From the NCBI RefSeq assembly GCF_000485595.1, contig NW_014577171.1, positions 437,169 to 466,391 of the forward strand: a stretch of DNA of 29,223 nucleotides, in the 5' to 3' direction. Shown here in pieces: positions 20,819-28,881 of this stretch. Numbering within the stretch: the stretch's first letter is position 1; every line of letters begins with the position of its first letter. The notes below the pieces were generated by a model, which was not told the origin of the DNA, ran no database searches, and was given only the letters and a program-made list of their open reading frames with translations. The stretch comes from Priapulus caudatus. Taxonomy: Eukaryota; Priapulida; Priapulimorpha; Priapulimorphida; Priapulidae. The position numbers and the translations under genes are program-made.

Positions 20819-21524
20819 ATAGGTGATATTATTGCCAATAATTATTATTAAAGAAAAGGTACATTAATAACAGGTTACCATATAAATCTGTCTGCTATTC
20901 ATCCATTCATTCTATGCCATTTATTCATTCCTAGATGAGTTGTTAAGACCAGGTGAGAACTAGAACATGGAACGCTAGCCAAAAATGCACAGAACAAAGT
21001 AAACCTTGGCGTAAAAGTCATGCCTTCGTCTTCTCCTTCTAGGACTACACCTATTGTAGTTTGACTACGAACCGGGTTTCAGTGATTTGTAGTGTAGTCC
21101 ATTGCTGTAAGATATTTTTCTTCGATTACCTTTGGAATCAACAGGTGCCTACGAGAGCATTGAAATAAAAAAAACATGCAGTAAGGAAATGTGAAAATGA
21201 CTGTAGAGACATACTTAGGATTGTGTTTAATCACCAAAAAATAGGATTTTTGTCTTTTTTACGGATGTAAGGATCTAATGAATAATATTTCTAGACATGT
21301 ATTTTATGGCTTATTTCGAAATAATTTTGACAAGTTATTTCTCATAGAGTCCAAGAAGGCCTACCAAAACTTGATAGGTGCAGGAAGTATATATATTAAC
21401 ATTGCACCACCAGTGCAAAACAATATATAAGTATGGCCTACAGCCTAAGTTCAAATTATATCTATGAAAAATAATGACCGAGTTATAGTAGAAAAGATTA
21501 TTATTTCTGGGAACGCTCGCTTAC
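20819..21524 (-). other. Probable SLC4A11 intron, no other feature seen
   Basis: It follows the donor GTAAGC of the exon at 21525-21694 on the minus strand. No further exon was recognised in it. Confidence 0.4.
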
Positions 21525-21694
21525 CTGATGGGGAGGAGGAGGAGAATAACAACAGGAAAGCCCATTTTGAGGTAGGGCCACCTTGCAAAGCCGAATCCAC
21601 AGATAACAAGTAGTTGTAGAACCTGCAGAAGTGTGAATATGTGCACCTTCTTCTTCGGTACTCGCCTCAGGTAGTGGTTTGGCGGGTATGCAGA
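21525..21694 (-). CDS. SLC4A11: SLC4A11-like transporter, internal exon near the C-terminus
   Basis: On the minus strand the acceptor is TTTGTGTTTCAAG|TCT and the donor CCCATCAG|GTAAGC. The exon is 170 nt, phase 0 in and 2 out. It encodes SAYPPNHYLRRVPKKKVH, then a hydrophobic helix (IFTLLQVLQLLVICGFGF), then RWPYLKMGFP and a second helix ending in LLLLPIR. SLC4 transporters share the RRVPxRxxHxFT block. The LQVLQLL, PYLKMxFP and IPIR-like features point to SLC4A11 (a membrane H+/OH-, NH3 and borate-linked transporter) rather than bicarbonate SLC4s. It continues in frame from the exon at 28266-28461. The final C-terminal exons were not found. Confidence 0.85.
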
Positions 21695-22145
21695 CTTGAA
21701 ACACAAAGAAACAAGTTATGCACTAATCGTCGCAATATAGATTCACTGTTATGACGTGATGTTTTTAATAATGGTACACGCATAGTATATTATATATATT
21801 ATGTGTACAATATAATAGTGGGTTTACTGTGCTATTCTTAATAAATTAATTGCATTCGTTCTACTGTTTAATTTAACTGAGGGACAAATAACAAAAAAGA
21901 AAATAACAACTAAAACTGTATAATTGCATAAAGGTCAAGAATAAATTGATTTTCAAGCTACATTATTCTGAAAGTGATTAAGCCCCATTTGAGACCATCT
22001 ACCTACAATCAGAAGTGACATGAACCTAAATATATACTAGTGTCTACTGATATAACAAATACATGCATACTAGCTAAATAGTATACATAGGTTCATAGCA
22101 GTACATCACACTAAAAATGCAAAAAAACAACACTAGGAACGCTTT
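21695..22145 (-). other. Intronic DNA of the SLC4A11-like gene
   Basis: AT-rich, with TATA-type simple sequence near 21785-21815. No exon seen. Confidence 0.45.
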
Positions 22146-22420
22146 CAGAATATACTTTCAGACTCGGACAAAACCCTCAAGGAAAGCACTGCCGCAAGCA
22201 CTAAGAATATACTTTCAGACTCGGACATAACCCTCAAGGAAAGCACTGCCGCAAGCACTAAGAATATACTTTCAGACTCGGACAACCCTCAAGGAAAGCA
22301 CTGCCGCAAGCACTAAGAATATACTTTCAGACTCGGACAAAACCCTCAAGGAAAGCACTGCCGCAAGCACTAAGAATATACTTTCAGACTCGGAGAAAAC
22401 TCTCAAGGAAAGCACGCGCA
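22146..22420. repeat. Intronic minisatellite, 55-57-bp unit, about five copies
   Basis: Units begin near 22146, 22203, 22260, 22315 and 22372, each with AGAATATACTTTCAGACTCG followed by CCTCAAGGAAAGCACTGC. The array ends within about 10 bases of the splice donor of the exon copy at 22430. The second segment copy (28181-28260) has only about one and a half units. Confidence 0.9.
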
Positions 22421-22429
22421 TTGATATAC

Positions 22430-22637
22430 CTGCTTTCCTGCCACCAGCAGCAGCACTGCGCTCGTACATCTGGTTGCCGTTGAGTGCGGTGACAGCCATG
22501 TAGAGAAAAGGCCATCGAGGACGGCCTGCGGGATGTAAGGCGATCTGCGGGCGTGCGCAGCAGCAGCAGCAGAGCACGCATGAGGATGTGTGACAGAACG
22601 CCGGTCAGCCGAGTCTCGCGCGCACGGCCGGACGATG
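22430..22637 (-). pseudogene. SLC4A11: Frame-broken second copy of the SLC4A11-like exon
   Basis: It aligns along its full length to the intact exon at 28266-28461, with the same acceptor (TATTTCACAG|CATCGTCCGG) and a GTATA donor. It is 208 nt instead of 196, with scattered one- to four-base insertions and deletions: extra bases after CATCGTCCGG, within the CTGCTGCTG run, and near the donor. The reading frame is lost several times. It is either a decayed duplicate or a low-accuracy allele sequence placed in tandem. The downstream and upstream flanks are duplicated too. Confidence 0.8.
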
Positions 22638-22682
22638 CTGTGAAATAAAATGAATAATATTGCATTGTAACATAGCTGCTGT

Positions 22683-22780
22683 GTGTGCGCGCGCGTGCAT
22701 GCAGGTGTGCGTGTGCAAGTATATACATGTCTTGTATCTGCATGTCTGTCTGTATCTGCATGTCTGTCTGTCTGTTCTAT
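22683..22780. repeat. TG/CG and TCTG microsatellite tract
   Basis: Runs of GTGCGCGCG and (TCTG)n with interspersed ATCTGCATG lie in the intron upstream of the exon copy. The same tract occurs at about 28503-28610 with different repeat numbers. Confidence 0.8.
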
Positions 22781-22940
22781 CGCGTCTGCCTGTCAGGCCG
22801 CCCGTCAGACAGATAACCGGTAGATAGCCAGCAGTAGAGGGCACAATCTACACACCGTTCATATAAAAAAACAACACAATATGACTAAGATTGTAAATTA
22901 AACTGAATACAATCAGAAACCACATAAAACCAGATGTGGT

Positions 22941-23062
22941 TGTTGGATCGATAATACTACAAACTCACTCAACAACAGTACAGACTTTGTTTACTTCAAA
23001 CAGCTATGCTCTCATTAAAGTTGGCATGTATAGGGGCCTACAGATAGTAGGCCTACATAACA
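22941..23062 (-). repeat. 3' LTR of the copia element, 122 bp
   Basis: On the minus strand it begins TGTTATGTAGGCC and ends GATCCAACA, so the outermost bases are TGTT...AACA. Its terminal 20 bases recur next to the primer binding site at 28161-28180, which confirms the LTR end. A second full copy is at 28761-28881. Confidence 0.85.
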
Positions 23063-23074
23063 ATCTCCACTGTC
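23063..23074 (-). other. Polypurine tract
   Basis: The minus strand reads GACAGTGGAGAT immediately before the LTR start TGTTATG. The GTGGAGATTGTT arrangement is typical of the 3' LTR border of copia elements. Confidence 0.75.
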
Positions 23075-23230
23075 TTTTGTTTTATAAATGATTAACATAC
23101 AATAAACAGCAAATGAAAAAGAAGGTTGTTGTTAGCACACACAACACATACCCAAGCATGAAAATACTCAGACATGCAAAAATATACAAGATAAAAAAAA
23201 ACCAAATTACTGAACGATAGGCCACACACA

Positions 23231-23525
23231 CATGGTTCATACAGGACTGAAATTTTTTTCAAGGACTTTTTAAGGACTTCACTGATTTTAGTGACTTACT
23301 GTAATTTGTGATCATCATTGAACTGTCTATCGTGTCTATAGCCTTGTGTAAGCTCATCTAACGCAATTTTTATTGAGGTTTACACATTAATGATGTTAGC
23401 AAAATTTCTTTTTATTACAGGCAATGATTCTTTCTAAAAATTCAAGGACATTTTCATGAAATCAAGTACTTTTTCAAGGACTCCCCTCAAATTCAAGGAC
23501 TTTTCAAAGAACTGTGCGAACCATG
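23231..23525. mobile_element. TGGTTC-ended MITE nested in the 3' region of the copia element
   Basis: The left end is CATGGTTCATACAG and the right end complemented is CATGGTTCGCACAG. Interior copies of TTTTCAAGGACTTTT occur at both sides. An ACACA on each side may be the target duplication, but the left flank is a CA repeat. The left part is also present in the second segment at about 29046 onward, so insertion preceded the duplication. Confidence 0.65.
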
Positions 23526-23671
23526 ACACATGATTATGTTTGAACAGTTTGTAACAAAGAATTAGCACTGAGATCGCTGCTATTATAAACATGACATTGT
23601 TGTCTGAGGGTCATAATGCAATAAATTGTCACCGATTGCAAAATGTTCATTCACGACTCGTCACAAGTGTA

Positions 23672-24400
23672 TTATTGCGGAATAATACCTGTTTCCAGAG
23701 TTTTCATCAGAACTAGTGGAGATGCGCCACGTTTTGTGAGACAATCCGCTAACTGAGTGTCAGTGTTGCTCATAGGGTCTATATGTCCCCCAGGGTACTG
23801 CTGGAACGTACCCTGGGTACGGTCCGGTATACCGGAACGTACCCTGGTTACTATTTAATATGATTAGGGTTAGGATTAGGGTTAGGGTTCAGGTTCGGGT
23901 TAGGGTTAGGGAGTAAGCGTAGGCGACTCCCTAGACTCGTTAGTGGAGTAGGCGAGGTACGGTCTGGCATATTAGATAGTACCAGGGTACGTTCCGGCAG
24001 TACCCCGGGGGACATAGACCCTCTCAGCGTCAGTGTTAGACCACCTAATTTCTCGAACATGTCCACTTTCGATCACGTCTTTAATTCCACTTATTTCTAT
24101 CCTCAAACGTTTCTCTGTAACAAATTTTGTAGACTTCATCGCCTCACATAATGACTTGCAGTCAGTTACACAGACCAGTGGTATTGTCATGGAATCAGGC
24201 ACTCCAGTGGTAAGCTCTGCGAACAGTGCCGACAAAAACACACCTGTGTCTATACCATGCATCAGCCAAAGAAAGTGTCTCTGCGGCTAGGGTACTACGG
24301 ACGACCCTACGAATTTTCTTAGAATTCCAACATATTGGCACCAGTTTTCCATGTTCATCAACTAGAGTCCTGTCCTTCAAGACGTTGGAACTTGAGTGCT
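23672..24400 (-). pseudogene. Copia RNase H region, split by a MITE
   Basis: Conserved copia words are visible on the minus strand: STLAAETLSLADA near 24250-24300, VCVTDCKSL near 24150-24190, and after the MITE QLADCLTKRGAS ahead of a stop at 23672-23674. The MITE at 23768-24028 and its duplicated GTCAGTGTT interrupt the domain. A separate frameshift lies near 24270. The element therefore makes no full RNase H from this copy. Confidence 0.85.
23768..24028. mobile_element. Telomere-motif MITE, copy 3 (261 bp), inside copia RNase H
   Basis: The left end is GCTCATAGGGTCTATATGTC and the right end complemented is GCTGAGAGGGTCTATGTCCC. The 9-bp duplication GTCAGTGTT lies at 23759-23767 and 24029-24037. 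The core holds a run of TTAGGG-type units at about 23866-23911 (GATTAGGGTTAGGATTAGGG and following). It is the same family as 19595-19871 but lacks that copy's 35-bp hairpin. Confidence 0.9.
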
Positions 24401-24499
24401 AATTTCTCAAAGTTGACCTCTTAATCAGCTTATTAGCATCCAACAGATCACTCACTTTAGCATGTTTGATAGTCGCTGCCAAGTTACTAGCATCAAATA

Positions 24500-25382
24500 T
24501 TATGATATCTGGTCTACTCTGGTCACAGTCTGGTGTGCTATCCACAGAATCTGACAGACTTTAGACCTCAATATCTGACGCTCGCTGTCCGTTACATCTG
24601 CATCTTTCTGCAATAATCTGGCCTTGTCAATCTGAATAGGTGCACGACTCCCAGCGTATTCGTTCTGGTCGAGATAAATGTCCCCATTCTTGTACGAAAG
24701 ATTCATGCTGATATATTTGAATGTTCCAGCATCTTCTCTACTAACATTGAATGTTGTCCTGATACTTTCAATGATTGTTGTTTGAAACTCAGGAGTTCCT
24801 CCCCAAATGAAGTCGTCCACATGACAAGCCAGTACTCCCATCAATCTACCAGACTCGTCCAACCAGTAGAACACGGCCGGATCCACTTTGGAAACTTTTG
24901 CACCAAGATCAATCATGACAGTGCGCACTCTGTTGTACCAATACAAAGATGCATCGTTCCATTGACTGTGGTTTCCAATTGTTGTTTGCGATGATGGCTA
25001 GAATCATTTTCAACGATTCCACCACACATGTTGGCGAGTCCTTCTGAATGTCAGTTGCAATCTCCTCAAACCCCCGGGCAACCAGTCTCGCCTTCGGTAT
25101 GATGCCCCCAGGAGTGTCTTTCAGGGTACACACCCAACGTGTTGATAGACACTTTTGTCCAACATCCTCTACTTCCTCAAAGACCTCATATTTTCTCCAG
25201 TTTTCAATTTCTGCTAACTTTGCATCGTTAAAAGAGACATCGCTCGTCACTAGTACGCTGTCATCCACTTGCTGAGGTTGTGGTACATGAATGTAGGGCC
25301 CAACAACATTCACATCTGATAGTTGACTTATATCAACTGGCTGTATTTCACTCTCGGAGTTGTCACTATCGACATATTCCAA
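24500..25382 (-). pseudogene. Copia reverse transcriptase (RVT_2), frameshifted
   Basis: The upstream frame (25382-24909) contains WRKYEVFEEV, STRWVCTLKD and KARLVARGFEE, the typical start of copia RT. The following frame (24946-24500) contains DPAVFYWLDESGRL, then LACHVDDFIWGG, the catalytic block with the aspartate pair, and DLGAKVS before it. The two frames are offset near 24910-24950, so the RT is broken there. Most copia elements have YVDD; H in the first position is a lineage variant rather than necessarily damage. Confidence 0.9.
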
Positions 25383-25481
25383 ATTGTACCAATGTTTATA
25401 TTTTCCATTCGCTTTTCCGGCTCGACTAAGAACTGTTGCAGTAACTGTTGCCCCAGTATCTCCATCTGTATATGTAATTAC

Positions 25482-26400
25482 CTATCCTGCTTTCACCATT
25501 GGTGTACATGCGGGTACCTGTATTGTACCCGGTGCTTCATGATCATCATCCGACGCATCATCAGCGACCACAGTTTCAGTGTGTACAGTCGTGTGTTCTG
25601 TATTTGTCGGGGTGATCTCCCCTGTTGGCTCCTTGCAATCAATCTCTGGATCGGCCACCTTTCTAAGTCTACACTGATGAACGCGAACCACTAGACCGCC
25701 ATGTCGCACGACAACTACCATACCATCTCGTCCAATGACAACAGCAGGACCTTTCCACTCCAGACTGTCAGGACGCTTGTAGTAGACTCTATCACTAGGG
25801 TAATAGACTGCACATATGAGCCGGATTTGCTTTCGTAACACCCGTCTAATGCGCTCAGAACTTTGTGCCTCCGTGAATGCTCTCCTGGCCTCGAACAATG
25901 ACACAATATGTTCTCCAACCACTCGACTGCTAGTTTGTCCTTCTAGTGCAGGTGGTTTATCTGTTAGGACGGATGGCAAATTGGGGTTGAGACCAAACAC
26001 CAGCTGATAGGCACTGTAACCATGAACGTTACACAGACTGTTCTTGGCCATGAGTGCCCAACAGAGGGCAGTCTCCCAATCACAGTTTCTCTCGGATTTT
26101 ACTTTCAAGAGAATCGAAGTGAGTGTCTGATTGTGTCTCTCCAGAGCACCATTGCTTCATGGGCTGTATGCCGCAGTCGTCTTCACTTCAATGTTGAAAT
26201 TCTCGCACATGTCGTGTACCTCCTTATTGTTAAATTCAACCCCATTGTCACTGTACAATTTCTGTGGAGTGCCGAAGATACTGATTCAATGATGAATGAA
26301 TTTCTTCACAAATACTGAGCTCTGTTTGGTTCTGACAATATCTCCAGCACTAAGTCGAGTAAATTCATCCATTATGTGAAGATACCATGTCGACGTGTCC
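25482..26400 (-). pseudogene. Copia integrase, with stops and a frameshift
   Basis: The minus strand shows the second catalytic Asp in YSDNGVEFNN (about 26230-26260), and SNGALERHNQTL with the catalytic Glu (about 26120-26155). An intact 208-codon frame (26108-25482) covers the rest of the core (CWALMAKNSLCNVHGYSAYQ) and the C-terminal domain with KGPAVVIGRDG. In-frame TGA codons interrupt the core near 26285 and 26158. A frameshift near 26390 separates it from the protease frame. Confidence 0.85.
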
Positions 26401-27260
26401 ATGCCACTGCCGGGAATCCCACTGCCGGTTTTGGAGGTGGTTTGTTGTGTTTTAGACAGATTTCACTCTTTTTGGTCACATCATCAAGTAGTTTGGGAAT
26501 TTCCGGATTCTTGGGACCAGCGCTTTCGATCAGTTTCTGAAGTTTAGCAGCCGACGTATGTCCAAATTGCTTGTGGAGTTTGATTAGTACTTTCCTAAGT
26601 TCAGCTTCAGTCTTAGCATCATCAACGATCAAAACGTCAGCAGTTGTAAATTTGTCTCCACACACCTGACTGTCTGTTGCGTCCGAGTCGACAGCCTGTT
26701 TCTGCACATTGATAATGTAGTGTCCACTGGATGTGTACTCTAGCTTGACTGGCTTGTCAAACATCGTAGCCTTGTCTTTGTTGATATCAAGTACAGTTCT
26801 GGCTTTCTTTAACGATGTTTTGCTGAGCAAGAGTGGTAGGTCAACATCAACCACTTCAGTGTCAATCTGACATATAGTGTCACCAATAAGTACAACATTT
26901 TGGTATGATTTTACCTGAGCACCGTCACCAAAACGGAAAGCTCGTCCACTACATTTCGTACTCACTGATTGTTTGTCTTCATCATTCAAATTGTCCACAT
27001 AGTTCTCCAACCATTTTCTGCCACAAACAGTGCGAGTGCATGCAGTGTCTAAACTGTCTATAATTGCAGCACCATACGACTCAGCCATGAATACTTGTTG
27101 CATAGCATTTTCCTCTTGTAGTGTGAAATTACAGCTCTCACCTGTGGCTGTGCTGTCTTCTGTTACTTTCACTTTCTCGGCGTCTGAACGATGTTCACAA
27201 TCTTTCGCCCAGTGGAATACAGACCGACAAATAGCACACTGTGAACGTCGCCCAAATCAA
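26372..27260 (-). pseudogene. Copia zinc knuckle, aspartic protease and GAG-pre-integrase segment
   Basis: A CX2CX4HX4C knuckle is encoded near 27190-27245 (CAICRSVFHWAKDC). A 266-codon frame then carries DTACTRTVCG, resembling the copia protease active-site block (usually D-S/T-G), and the GAG-pre-integrase word KVLIKLHKQFGHTSAAKL (about 26530-26610). A TGA stop lies upstream of the knuckle (near 27258). The G of the active-site triplet is A here. Confidence 0.85.
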
Positions 27261-28120
27261 TCAAAAGGGTTCGTGCCAGTCTTTGGTGTGTCGCGCGTGT
27301 CTCGTTTGTCGCCAGGATTTCCTCCAGATTTGAGAGGATAGTAAGGTGGCTTCTTCTTAAACTGACGAGTGTACAACACCGATTCCTGCTTGATCGATAT
27401 AGGTGTGTCACCAAATCGCCCAGTTGCACTGTCATTAATTGAATAGGGATCGCGCCAAAAATTATTTTAAGTGCGAACTTCAGTCTCAAATTTCAGATCT
27501 GGTGCGGCAGTATGTGCTAATTGTCTATCTTTCGGTAGTAACTCGGTTGTACTGTCTAATAGTTTGAACGTCAAAACCGCATCTGGTAATACCATTTCGT
27601 ACTGCTTGCACAGGTTGTATCTTCGTTCGAAATCCACAATGTAGTCCGCCATGTTTGTTCCAGGGCTCATTTTGTAGTTTTCAGTCTGCGTAAGCGGCGT
27701 ACAAAAGATCGACTTAGTCACGGCAAAACAATTAACTTATCTAATTGCCCAATCCCTTATCCTTGTTTAGATCTGCAACCTTAATTTCCAAAGCCTTGGC
27801 CCGTGCTTGGCCTTGTAAACATAATGTCACAGCAAGCGCCTGGCGCTTTTTTTCCAAGTCCGTGATGAGGCGCCTGTAGTAGTCTGTGACTACTAGTACT
27901 GCTGCGCCCACCGGGCGCCATCTGTGGCGTTATCTTATTGGAATAAAGTTAGTTCCTGTTCCGGTATAAACATGTGTTAATCTCTTTGATAAGTTTCTGA
28001 TATAAATCCACAATAGTCGTGACCACAGATCACGACAGCGCCAAACTCGATTTCATTCTTCCACGTTTCATAGTCGTCGCCTGTCCCAAAAGCAGGTGGA
28101 TTTTTATAGCCTGTAGCCAT
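27261..28120 (-). pseudogene. Copia gag (UBN2-like), interrupted
   Basis: The predicted start ATG is 28120-28118, just after the primer binding site. It is followed by MATGYKNPPAFGTGDDYETW, the usual opening of copia Gag around a conserved aromatic W. Further on come EKKRQALAVTLCLQGQARAK (about 27790-27860) and, after frame changes, FERRYNLCKQYEMVLPDAVL (about 27570-27640). A 129-bp insertion at 27885-28013 breaks it, and other frameshifts occur near 27720 and 27475. It would normally form the capsid that packages element RNA. Confidence 0.8.
27885..28013. mobile_element. 129-bp solo-LTR or TRIM-like insertion in gag
   Basis: It starts TGTGACTACTAG and ends ATCCACAA, with TAGTC on both sides (27880-27884 and 28014-28018). 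It contains GGAATAAAG, a poly(A)-signal-like word, in plus orientation. Removing the insert plus one TAGTC leaves the surrounding gag frame open, which supports a clean insertion. The TG...CA(A) ends and 5-bp duplication fit a solo LTR of an unrelated element. Confidence 0.65.
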
Positions 28121-28147
28121 AATGAATCACACAGTAGTACAAACTAC

Positions 28148-28159
28148 CCTCTGCTACCA
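28148..28159 (-). other. Primer binding site, initiator tRNA-Met
   Basis: The minus strand reads TGGTAGCAGAGG one base after the LTR end CCAACA. It is complementary to the 3'-terminal CCTCTGCTACCA of eukaryotic initiator tRNA-Met over 12 bases, the standard primer of many copia elements. Confidence 0.85.
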
Positions 28160-28160
28160 A

Positions 28161-28180
28161 TGTTGGATCGATAATACTAC
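28161..28180 (-). repeat. Remnant of the 5' LTR (about 20 bp)
   Basis: It is identical to the first 20 plus-strand bases of the LTRs at 22941 and 28761. It then switches abruptly to minisatellite sequence (AAAAGGAAAGCACTGCC). The remaining 100 bp of LTR expected here is absent, marking a breakpoint. Confidence 0.8.
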
Positions 28181-28265
28181 AAAAGGAAAGCACTGCCGCA
28201 AGCACTAAGAATATACTTTCAGTCTCTGAGAACCTCTCAAGGAAAGCACTGCCGCATGTGTATAC

Positions 28266-28461
28266 CTGTTCCTGCACCAGCAGCAGCATGCGCTCGTACA
28301 TCTGGTTGCCGTTGAGTGCGGTGACAGCCATGTAGAGGAACAGGCCATCGAGGACGGCCTGCGGGATGTAAGCGATCGGGTGCGGCAGCAGCAGCAGCGA
28401 GAGCGCGATGAGGATGTGTGACAGAACGCCGGTCAGCCGAGTCTCGCGCACCCGGACGATG
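28266..28461 (-). CDS. SLC4A11: SLC4A11-like transporter, internal exon (intact copy)
   Basis: On the minus strand the acceptor is TTTATTTCACAG|C and the donor GAACAG|GTATAC. The exon is 196 nt: one base finishing a codon, then 65 codons, leaving at phase 0. This matches the phase-0 exon at 21694. It encodes IVRVRETRLTGVLSHILI, a hydrophobic segment with LLLLPHPIAYIP, then LDGLFLYMAVTALNGNQMYE and LLLVQEQ. The RVxETRLT and FLYMA..(L)xGNQ blocks are shared with SLC4A11; bicarbonate SLC4 members have VTGLIASI and FLYMGVAAL here. In the transporter it forms membrane helices of the C-terminal half. The broken twin is at 22430-22637. Confidence 0.88.
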
Positions 28462-28760
28462 CTGTGAAATAAAATGAATAATATTGCATTGTAACATAGC
28501 CTGTGTGCGCGCGCGCGTGCATGCAGGTGTGCGTGTGCAAGTATATACATGTCTCTGTATCTGTCTGTCTGTCTGTATCTGCATGTCTGTCTGTCTGTCT
28601 ATCTGTCTGCCTGTCAGGCCGCCCGTCAGACAGATAACGGTAGATAGCCATGCAGTAGAGGGCACAATCTACACACCGTTCATATAAAAAAACAACACAA
28701 TATGACTAAGATTGTAAATTAACTGAATACAATCAGAAACCACATAAAACCAGATGTGGT

Positions 28761-28881
28761 TGTTGGATCGATAATACTACAAACTCACTCAAACAGTACA
28801 GACTTTGTTTACTTCAAACAGCTATGCTCTCATTAAAGTTGGCATGTATAGGGGCCTACAGATAGTAGGGCCTACATAACA
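28761..28881 (-). repeat. Second copy of the copia 3' LTR
   Basis: The minus strand starts TGTTATGTAGG and ends CCAACA, followed outward by the same flank (ACCACATCTGG) as the LTR at 22941. Both copies therefore represent the same insertion event, not two independent ones. Confidence 0.8.

Larger units (their letters stand above)
22941..28180 (-). mobile_element. Degenerate copia-type LTR retrotransposon with nested insertions
   Basis: Reading on the minus strand: a truncated 5' LTR (28180-28161), a primer binding site, Gag (from 28120), zinc knuckle, protease, integrase, RT and RNase H (stop near 23672), a polypurine tract and a 122-bp 3' LTR. The order integrase-RT-RNase H identifies Ty1/copia (Pseudoviridae-type) elements. 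Frameshifts and stops interrupt every domain, so it is not autonomous. It sits in an intron of the SLC4A11-like gene in the same orientation. Very short LTRs and an HVDD motif suggest a GalEa-like animal copia lineage; that is an inference. Three younger insertions lie inside it (23231-23525, 23768-24028 and 27885-28013). Confidence 0.9.

Noticed and set aside
22146-22420. CRISPR-like array of regular repeats
   Set aside because: The units are contiguous with no unique spacers and lie in an animal intron. It is a minisatellite.
22272-22844. Minus-strand open frames of 79-125 codons
   Set aside because: They run through the minisatellite, microsatellite and the frame-broken SLC4A11 exon copy. 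Only the exon-homologous part has meaning.
23866-23911. Chromosome-end or fusion-point telomere array
   Set aside because: The TTAGGG tract is short and degenerate. It is fully contained in a MITE with inverted termini and a 9-bp target duplication.
24782-26318. Plus-strand open frames opposite the copia element
   Set aside because: They are antisense shadows. The minus strand carries clear RT and integrase motifs.
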